Below are positions 1 through 4,565 of a stretch of DNA of 7,551 bases, in pieces (within the stretch, counting starts at the first letter, position 1; every line of letters starts with the position of its first letter). This DNA comes from Prevotella sp. UBA4341 (GTDB taxonomy: Bacteria > Bacteroidota > Bacteroidia > Bacteroidales > Bacteroidaceae). The notes beneath the pieces were generated by a model, which was not told the origin of the DNA, searched no databases, and saw nothing but the letters and a program-made list of their open reading frames with translations. A program made the position numbers and the translations under genes. The stretch is from assembly GCA_002393705.1 (NCBI GenBank), contig DGTH01000154.1, positions 11,862-19,412 on the forward strand, read 5' to 3'.

Positions 1-879
1 CCGCTCGACTTCCAGCCCCGTGAGCCTTACAGCCCCGTCTTCGACCAAATAAAGCGCACGCCCAACATGGCTGAGCTGCAGATTACCCAGGAGTACCTCG
101 GCCAGTCGAAGCACCTGGTGTTCCTGGCCCCCATGTGGCAGGAGTTCTTCAACTTCGTCAAGCCCTCTCAGCTCCGTGGCATTGCCGGCGTGGCCAACAT
201 CGGACTGGACCGCAACTGGTGCGGCCACCACTTCTCGCAGGCCAACTGGTACGCCTTTGGCCGACTGGCCTGGAACCCACGGCTTACCTCTGAGCAAATA
301 GCCGAAGACTGGCTCCGGCTGACCTTCGGGCCGCAGACGCTGCAGCCGTGGACCCGCCTGATGTGCGAGAGCCGCGAGGCCTGCGTCAACTACATGATGC
401 CCCTGGGCCTGCACCACATCTTTAAGTTCGACCACCACATGGGACCCGAGCCCGACGGCTTCAAGGCGGAGTACCCCTTGGAGTGGTGTCCCGTCTATTA
501 CCATAAGGCCGACAGCCAGGGACTGGGCTTCGACCGCACCGTCGGCACGGGCACCGGTGCCACGGCCCAGTATCGCCCGGAGCTGGCCCGCCTCTACGAA
601 GACCTCAACACGTGTCCTGAGGAGTACCTGCTCTGGTTCCACCACGTGGCCTGGGACTACCGCATGAAGAACGGCCACACGCTGCAGGAGAACCTGCAGC
701 TGAAGTACGACGAGGGCGTCAGCTTCGTGGAGCAGATGGCCAGCGAGTGGCAGCGCCAGAAGCCCTACGTCGATGAGGAGCGCTGGCACGAGGTTGACGA
801 GCGCCTGCAATTCCAGGTCAAGGATGCCCGCCTCTGGCGCGACGTCTGCTTAAGGTACTTCGGTAGTTTTGTCAAATGA
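1..879 (+). CDS. aguA: Alpha-glucuronidase, GH67 (3' part; start lies outside the window)
   Basis: GH67 enzymes release (4-O-methyl)glucuronic acid from the non-reducing end of xylo-oligosaccharides with inversion. The frame is open from base 1, so the true start is upstream; the ATG at 67 is internal. 292 residues are visible, somewhat under half of a usual GH67 protein (about 700 residues). The first codons read PLDFQPREP, and QITQEYLGQ follows. Asp3 and Glu31 of the fragment are 28 residues apart, the same spacing as the two catalytic carboxylates of characterised GH67 enzymes (Asp364/Glu392 in Geobacillus AguA, as I recall it). Other family landmarks are FSQANWYAFGRLAW (about 77-90) and WFHHVAWDYRMKNG near residue 220, from the helical C-terminal domain. 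The stop codon TGA overlaps the ATG of the next gene as ATGA, which points to one operon and translational coupling. No localisation signal can be judged because the N-terminus is missing. The family assignment is very secure; the substrate is from family knowledge. Confidence 0.96.
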   Translation, partial: PLDFQPREPYSPVFDQIKRTPNMAELQITQEYLGQSKHLVFLAPMWQEFFNFVKPSQLRGIAGVANIGLDRNWCGHHFSQANWYAFGRLAWNPRLTSEQIAEDWLRLTFGPQTLQPWTRLMCESREACVNYMMPLGLHHIFKFDHHMGPEPDGFKAEYPLEWCPVYYHKADSQGLGFDRTVGTGTGATAQYRPELARLYEDLNTCPEEYLLWFHHVAWDYRMKNGHTLQENLQLKYDEGVSFVEQMASEWQRQKPYVDEERWHEVDERLQFQVKDARLWRDVCLRYFGSFVK

Positions 880-2537
880 AAAAAACACTTCTTACCCTAC
901 TGCTGATCAGTGCCTGCTTCGTGGCTCAAGCCCAGCAGCTCCTGCTGGGCGGCGAGCTGAGCAACTCGGCAGCCACCAGCGTGGCCGACATTGACAGCGT
1001 CATGCCCCGCATGAAGGCCCTCGGCCTCAACACCGTGCTCGTACCGGCCTACTGGGAGTTTCTGGAGCCCCAGGAGGGGCAGTACGACTTTACGCTCGTT
1101 GACCGCGTCATGGAGCAGGCCCGCAGTCAGCAGCTCAAGGTTGTATTCCTCTGGTTTGGCGCGTGGAAGAACTCCATGTCGTGCTACGCTCCGCTCTGGT
1201 TCAAGCAGGACGTCAGGCGCTTTCCACGTGCTCGCACGGCGACAGGCAAACCGCTCGAGATAGCCTCCGCCTTCAGCCCCGAGGTGCTTGAGGCCGACAG
1301 TCGCGCCTTTGCCGCCCTCATGCAGCGCATCAGCGAGCGGGGCAGCGACGTGGTCACCATGGTACAGGTAGAGAACGAGATTGGCATGCTTGAGTCGGCG
1401 CGCGACCACTCGCCACTGGCCGAGGCAGCTTACCGACAGGGCGTGCCCCACGCTCTGGCAAACTGGCTAAAGAGTCACCGTCAGGAGTTGCACCCCTGGC
1501 TCAAGGCACGGCTGAAGACGCTGCGCGGCGGCACCTCCTGGACGGAGGCTTTTGGCGACGATGTATATACTGACGAGATTTTCATGGCCTACTACTACGC
1601 GTGCTACGTGGAGCAGCTCTGTCAGGCGGCAAGCCACTACAGCGACCTGCCGCTCTACGTCAATGCCGCCATGAACAGCCGGGGCCGACAGCCCGGCCAG
1701 TACCCCAGCGCCGGACCCCTGGCCCACCTCATTGACCTCTGGCACGCCGGAGCCCCCAGCCTACTGCTCCTGGCTCCCGACATCTACGACAGCGGCTTCA
1801 AAGACTGGTGCGCCCAGTACGCCCTGAGCAACAACCGCCTCTTCATACCCGAGAGCCGCTGCTGCGAGAATAGCGGCGTACGCGCCCTCTACGCCTTCGG
1901 CGAGCACAACGCCCTGGGCTTCTCGCCCTTCGCCATCGACGAGGCGACGCCCCAAGAAGCTGAAAGCATCACCCGTGCCTACAGCCTCTTGAAGCAAACA
2001 GAACGTCTGGAAATCGTCAATCAAAAATCCGCAAATCGAAAATCCATAAATAGTAAATCCTCCTGGGGCTTGCTCTTCGACCAGCAGGACTGCGAGCGCG
2101 TCATTACCGATGGCGACTTGGCCATCGTCGCACGCCACTACTTCACCCTGCCATGGGACCCCCGCGCTGCCACCCTCAACCCGTGGCCCGAGGGCGGTGC
2201 GCTACTGCTCAAGCTGGGGTCCGACGACTACCTGCTGGCAGGCAGCGGCGTCGTGGTTGAATTTAAGACCCTGAGCGAGCGCACCCAGGAGCAACATGTC
2301 ACACTGGGCGAAGACGGCTTTGCGGCCCTTGGCACAAAGCCCTCTTCGCCCAGCAGACAAAGCTTCAGCGGCTCACGCTGCGGTCTTGGCTCCGTCGATG
2401 AAGTATGCATCAACCCCGACGGCAGTCTCAAGTACCTGCGCCGCAATAACGGCGATCAGGACCACCAAGGCCGCCACGCCCGCATAGCCGTCGGCGAGTG
2501 GAAAATCCTGCACATCAGGCTTTACCGCTACTACTAA
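876..2537 (+). CDS. Secreted GH35-type glycosidase (beta-galactosidase-like, DUF5597-type C-terminus)
   Basis: 553-residue exported glycoside hydrolase. Residues 1-19 form a signal peptide (KK, a Leu-rich core, and AQA before Gln20); ISAC at 11-14 resembles a lipobox but is very close to the N-terminus. Residues about 21-375 form a TIM barrel: PAYWEFLEPQEGQYDF (58-73) is the typical GH35/GH42 beta-2 region, VENEIG places the acid/base at Glu168, and FIPESR places the nucleophile at Glu326. A C-terminal beta-rich part (about 395-553) looks like the DUF5597 domain found in Bacteroidetes GH35-like proteins. The two parts are joined by an odd linker (about 379-396, QKSANRKSINSKSS) encoded by an AT-rich repeat. 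The start is fixed by the ATGA overlap with the GH67 gene and by the signal peptide. Its place beside GH67 suggests it removes a galactosyl or related sugar from xylan side chains; that substrate is inference. Family GH35-like is secure, the exact activity is not. Confidence 0.9.
   Translation: MKKTLLTLLLISACFVAQAQQLLLGGELSNSAATSVADIDSVMPRMKALGLNTVLVPAYWEFLEPQEGQYDFTLVDRVMEQARSQQLKVVFLWFGAWKNSMSCYAPLWFKQDVRRFPRARTATGKPLEIASAFSPEVLEADSRAFAALMQRISERGSDVVTMVQVENEIGMLESARDHSPLAEAAYRQGVPHALANWLKSHRQELHPWLKARLKTLRGGTSWTEAFGDDVYTDEIFMAYYYACYVEQLCQAASHYSDLPLYVNAAMNSRGRQPGQYPSAGPLAHLIDLWHAGAPSLLLLAPDIYDSGFKDWCAQYALSNNRLFIPESRCCENSGVRALYAFGEHNALGFSPFAIDEATPQEAESITRAYSLLKQTERLEIVNQKSANRKSINSKSSWGLLFDQQDCERVITDGDLAIVARHYFTLPWDPRAATLNPWPEGGALLLKLGSDDYLLAGSGVVVEFKTLSERTQEQHVTLGEDGFAALGTKPSSPSRQSFSGSRCGLGSVDEVCINPDGSLKYLRRNNGDQDHQGRHARIAVGEWKILHIRLYRYY
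2011..2059 (+). repeat. AT-rich 7-8-bp periodic repeat inside the GH35 gene
   Basis: The motif AAATC, or a one-base variant, recurs seven times, with its T at 2014, 2021, 2028, 2036, 2043, 2051 and 2058, so steps of 7 or 8 bases. It is markedly AT-rich inside a GC-rich gene and is read in frame as a Lys/Asn/Ser-rich linker between the barrel and the C-terminal domain. It looks like an inserted simple repeat tolerated at a domain boundary. The periodicity is seen directly; insertion is inference. Confidence 0.7.
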
Positions 2538-2566
2538 AGTGACATACAAAAAAATTAGTTGGGATG

Positions 2567-2587
2567 TGCGAGATGCGAGGTGCGAGA
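2567..2587. repeat. Heptamer tandem repeat, TGCGAGR x 3
   Basis: Three adjoining 7-base units, TGCGAGA, TGCGAGG and TGCGAGA, lie in the 61-bp gap between the convergent GH35 gene and the kinase remnant. The preceding GGGATG looks like a degraded further unit. No terminator hairpin for the GH35 operon is visible in this gap, so the repeat occupies the place where one would be expected. Function unknown. Confidence 0.75.
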
Positions 2588-2598
2588 AGACAAAATAT

Positions 2599-3115
2599 TC
2601 AGGGTTGCAATCCGCTGACCACAAAACGCACGCCGCCGGTATGTTCCAAGTCGAGCACGAGTCGATAACCCATGCCGTCAGCCAGCCGGCTGGCCAGCGG
2701 CAGTCCCAAGCCAAGACTGAGCTCCGTGGCAGAAAGACGGACAAAGGGGCTGAAGATGCGCTCAGCGTCGGCTGCAGGAATGGCTGGACCCTCGTTGCTG
2801 ACGGATATGGCGTAAGTACCGTCGCCCTCAGCATAACAATTCATGAATGGCCTGACTGGCCTCCGTGCTGCGGCGGGCCTCCTGCAACTGCAGGAACTAC
2901 TCCTTCAGGCGGCGGTTCTTCTTGTGACGATATATCAGCATGCCTACGAGCAAGCCTATAATAGCCAGCGACATAAGGGTGAAGGCGAGCAGTTGCTCCT
3001 GCTGCGTAGGGTGTTGCTCCTCCTGACCCGCTGAGTTCTGCTGTGCAGCAAGGGCAAGCCCCTGAGCCAGCAGAACTGCGGTGAAAACAATCTTTTTAAT
3101 ACCTAATACCTTCAT
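2599..3115 (-). pseudogene. Decayed sensor histidine kinase (His-box domain deleted, stop and frame change)
   Basis: The first fragment (3115 to 2897) encodes 72 residues: signal peptide (about 1-24, ending ALAA), a Gln-rich stretch, a membrane helix (about 43-62) and a basic KKNRRLKE end, then TAG. The same frame continues after the TAG with FLQLQEARRSTEASQA, a coiled-coil-like segment typical just before a HisKA domain, and reaches HELLC and TGA near 2835. A second frame (2844 to 2599) then gives the end of an HATPase domain: VSNEGPAIP (D-box-like), ERIFSPFVRL, LGLGLPLASRL (G-box) and TGGVRFVV. The conserved phosphoacceptor His region and most of the N-box are absent. A sensible kinase needs both an internal deletion and repair of a stop and a frame change, so I call it a pseudogene. 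Intact relatives usually have periplasmic repeats before the membrane helix; these also seem missing. Which response regulator it served is not visible. Confidence 0.8.
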
Positions 3116-3230
3116 TTCCTACTTTTGATAGAGAGAATTGGTTGATCAGAATATGGATACAAATATTGGATGCAAAATTACAAAACCCCGCCGAATCCTG
3201 CAAGAACAAGGATGCTACGGAGCATTACTT

Positions 3231-3307
3231 TTGCGGATTTTGAAACGATTTTTGCAGATTCTGCAATCCGTAACCCTCAATTTTGCATATTTTGCAATCC
3301 GTTACCC
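3231..3307. repeat. Tandem 31-bp repeat with helically phased palindromes (operator-like)
   Basis: Two adjoining 31-bp units, 3246-3276 and 3277-3307, match at 25 of 31 positions. Each has a palindromic core of form TTGCA-N5-TGCAA: TTGCAGATTCTGCAA at 3252-3266 (7-base arms around one base) and TTGCATATTTTGCAA at 3283-3297. A degenerate third core, TTGCGGATTTTGAAA, sits at 3231-3245. Core-to-core steps are 21 and 31 bases, close to two and three helical turns. CGGATT (3234-3239) and AATCCG (3265-3270) also form an inverted repeat. The block overlaps the stop codon of the 7TM gene and lies upstream of the kinase remnant, where an operator could sit; a mere repeat family is the alternative. Confidence 0.5.
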
Positions 3308-4006
3308 CACAAAAGAGTTCATTTTCTTGTCTACCCGCCAAAGCAGCAAGCCAAGAAGCACAAGGTCGTTCAGCTGGACAACGTAAGCTAAGAACGAGCC
3401 GGTACCTACGCTAATGTAGAAAAGAAGAATCATCATGCATACGAGTATGGCTAGCATGCTCTGCCACACCTCCTTATGCTCCAGGTCGGCATAGTTGTCG
3501 CGCAGCCACCGCCCGTACTGCCTGACAGCCCGCGTCATCACTACGACAAACCCTATGCAGAGCAAGACAATATAGACTCTCAGCAACGGCACGTAAACAT
3601 CGCTATGAAGAATCATGCTCACCACCAAGACAACCACTATGGGCACCATGCTGGCAACGATAGGCCAGAGCGGGCGACGGCGGTCCTGCAGCATCACCAG
3701 CAGCATGACCATCATCACCGGCACAAGCGTCAGGCAGTCTAACCCGCCGCCCACGGCTAAGGCTAAACACGGGTCGTCAATCACCTTGTAACAGGTCAGC
3801 AATACCCACCACACGTGCCCCAACCCCATCAGTGCGAAGAAGGCCGCCGTCCACTGGCGCAGGCGCAAGGGCGGCGTAACGTCAGGGGCATAGGCATTGC
3901 CGAGACGCAACAACAGATAGGCACATGCCACGAAGGCCATAACCATTACCCCCCCGTAAAACATTACGTAGAATAAGTCCTTATATAACTGCTGTTCCTC
4001 GTACAT
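3302..4006 (-). CDS. Seven-helix membrane sensor domain protein lacking an output domain
   Basis: 234 residues, almost all membrane. Hydrophobic helices fall at about 12-34, 51-70, 80-108, 113-135, 138-160, 182-202 and 205-225. The loop WLRDNYADLEHKEVWQSM before helix 6 and LLLWRVDKKM after helix 7 are very like the N-terminal sensor halves of Prevotella/Bacteroides regulators that continue into either an AraC-type HTH or a histidine kinase domain. Here the protein stops a few residues after helix 7 (NSFVG), exactly where a 31-bp repeat begins, so the output domain is probably lost; a free-standing sensor is the alternative. ATG at 4006 lies only 15 nt after the 3' end of tRNA-Arg, with TAGG as a weak possible ribosome site, so the gene is probably transcribed with the tRNA from the promoters at 4146-4414 and its 5' end made by tRNA processing. 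Ligand unknown. Confidence 0.7.
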   Translation of the reverse strand: MYEEQQLYKDLFYVMFYGGVMVMAFVACAYLLLRLGNAYAPDVTPPLRLRQWTAAFFALMGLGHVWWVLLTCYKVIDDPCLALAVGGGLDCLTLVPVMMVMLLVMLQDRRRPLWPIVASMVPIVVVLVVSMILHSDVYVPLLRVYIVLLCIGFVVVMTRAVRQYGRWLRDNYADLEHKEVWQSMLAILVCMMILLFYISVGTGSFLAYVVQLNDLVLLGLLLWRVDKKMNSFVG

Positions 4007-4021
4007 TTGTAAAACCTACAG

Positions 4022-4093
4022 TACCCCGACCGGGAATCGAACCCGGAACTAAGCTTTAGGAGAGCCTTGTTATATCCATTTAACTATCAGGGC
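4022..4093 (-). tRNA. tRNA-Arg (anticodon CCT)
   Basis: 72 nt that fold into a full cloverleaf on the minus strand: acceptor GCCCTGA with TCGGGGT (two G-U pairs), D stem GTTA/TAAC, anticodon stem AGGCT/AGCTT with loop CTCCTAA, a 4-base variable loop, and T stem CCGGG/CCCGG around TTCGATT. The anticodon CCT reads the codon AGG. The discriminator base is A and CCA is not encoded. The 5' end lies about 45 nt below the first promoter of the tandem array, and a coding sequence starts 15 nt after the 3' end with no terminator between them. Confidence 0.96.
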
Positions 4094-4145
4094 AAGAATA
4101 TTGGTTGACTTTACTTCTTCGGACGTTTATCGTTCATTTTCGCTG

Positions 4146-4176
4146 CAAAGGTACAAATAAGTGAGCAAAATGCAAA
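4146..4176 (-). promoter_or_regulatory. Bacteroidetes consensus promoter for tRNA-Arg and the 7TM gene
   Basis: Minus strand TTTG (4173-4176), 19 bases, then TACCTTTG (4146-4153). This is an exact match to the Bacteroidetes -33/-7 consensus TTTG-N19-21-TAnnTTTG. Transcription should start around 4140, giving a leader of about 45 nt before the mature tRNA. It is the copy nearest to the tRNA in a three-copy array. Confidence 0.85.
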
Positions 4177-4264
4177 AGGAAAACTTGTTTTTCTTTTCAT
4201 TTTCGAAAGGCTACGGGTAGGCGAGCTCCGCTCGGGAATACGAGAGTACCTTCGACAGTCAGGT

Positions 4265-4295
4265 CAAAGGTACAAATATGTGAGCAAAATGCAAA
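4265..4295 (-). promoter_or_regulatory. Second promoter copy in the tandem array
   Basis: TTTG (4292-4295), 19 bases, TACCTTTG (4265-4272) on the minus strand, identical in spacing to the first copy; only one base between the boxes differs (T for A). A transcript from here would read through one repeat unit, including its hairpin, before the tRNA. Confidence 0.75.
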
Positions 4296-4382
4296 AGGAA
4301 AACTTGTTTTTCTTTTCATTTTCGAAAGGCTACGGGTAGGCGAGCTCCGCTCGGGAATACGAGAGTACCTTCGACAGTCAGG

Positions 4383-4553
4383 TCAAAGGTACAAATAAGC
4401 GAGCAAAATGCAAAAGGAAATAATTACATGACCTTGAATTGTATCCATGTAATAATCCAATTGATAAGCTTTTGGATTAGATTCATGATTACATCCAACA
4501 CCAGTGATCAAAACCACTACTAACAACAGAACAACAAAAATCTTTTTTCTCAT
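4383..4553 (-). CDS. Small lipoprotein, probably 3'-truncated by the repeat array
   Basis: 56 codons, too short for most ORF lists. Residues 1-20 are a clear export signal (MRKKIF, a run of Val/Leu, then ITGVG) followed by Cys21 and polar residues (NHESNPKAYQLDYYMD), the pattern of a lipoprotein, although Gly at -3 is not the best lipobox residue. Residues 1-45 come from unique AT-rich DNA like the neighbouring helicase gene; about residue 46 onwards (SFCILLAYLYL) is encoded by the third repeat copy and its promoter. That abrupt change suggests the original 3' end was lost when the array formed, or that the frame simply runs into it. ATG at 4553 is 12 nt after the helicase stop, so it is probably the last gene of the helicase transcript. 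No family recognised; periplasm-facing membrane anchoring is inferred. Confidence 0.6.
   Translation of the reverse strand: MRKKIFVVLLLVVVLITGVGCNHESNPKAYQLDYYMDTIQGHVIISFCILLAYLYL
4384..4414 (-). promoter_or_regulatory. Third promoter copy, overlapping the end of the lipoprotein ORF
   Basis: TTTG (4411-4414), 19 bases, TACCTTTG (4384-4391) on the minus strand. The TGA of the last box is also the stop codon of the small lipoprotein ORF, so the promoter lies inside that reading frame. Two changes between the boxes relative to its neighbours do not touch the conserved bases. Confidence 0.7.
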
Positions 4554-4565
4554 GATCCAAACAAT

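Larger units (their letters stand above)
4146..4420. repeat. 119-bp tandem repeat array (two full copies and a 37-bp third)
   Basis: Copies at 4146-4264 and 4265-4383 differ at one base that I can see; 4384-4420 repeats only the first 37 bases. Each full unit holds, in order on the + strand, the reverse of a Bacteroidetes promoter, an A/T-rich stretch, a hairpin CGAGC-TCC-GCTCG (4222-4234 in copy one), and the sequence TACCTTCGACAGTCAGGT. The near-identity shows a recent duplication. Because the partial third copy keeps exactly the promoter part, three promoters face the tRNA. The array separates the GC-rich left from the AT-rich right of the window and forms the 3' end of the lipoprotein ORF. 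It is too long and has no spacers, so it is not a CRISPR. Confidence 0.95.

Noticed and set aside
897..1451. 184-codon open frame on the minus strand
   Set aside because: It lies wholly within the GH35 gene, where the + frame has signal peptide and catalytic motifs; open antisense frames are common in GC-rich genes.
2539..2961. 140-codon open frame on the + strand
   Set aside because: It lies opposite the kinase remnant, whose minus-strand frames show recognisable HATPase and membrane motifs; the + product has no recognisable feature.
3035..3076. Inverted repeat GTTCTGCTG / CAGCAGAAC with a 24-base spacer
   Set aside because: The arms are perfect, but they encode parts of the signal peptide region (VLLA and QQN) of the kinase remnant, and there is no further sign of a function; probably chance.
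3252..3266. RNA hairpin terminator for the 7TM gene
   Set aside because: The palindrome has a one-base centre, which cannot form an RNA loop with these arms intact, and no T-run follows on the minus strand; a DNA-binding site fits better.
2599..4006. 7TM gene and kinase remnant as two halves of one split 7TM histidine kinase
   Set aside because: The order would fit, but the kinase part has its own ATG, signal peptide and membrane helix, so it was a separate gene.
4022..4093. tRNA-Arg as the integration site of a mobile element
   Set aside because: The 3' end of the tRNA faces the 7TM gene, not the AT-rich block. I see no second copy of the tRNA end and no integrase in the window.
4146..4420. 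CRISPR array
   Set aside because: The units are 119 bp, directly adjoining and almost identical over their whole length, with no variable spacers and no cas genes.
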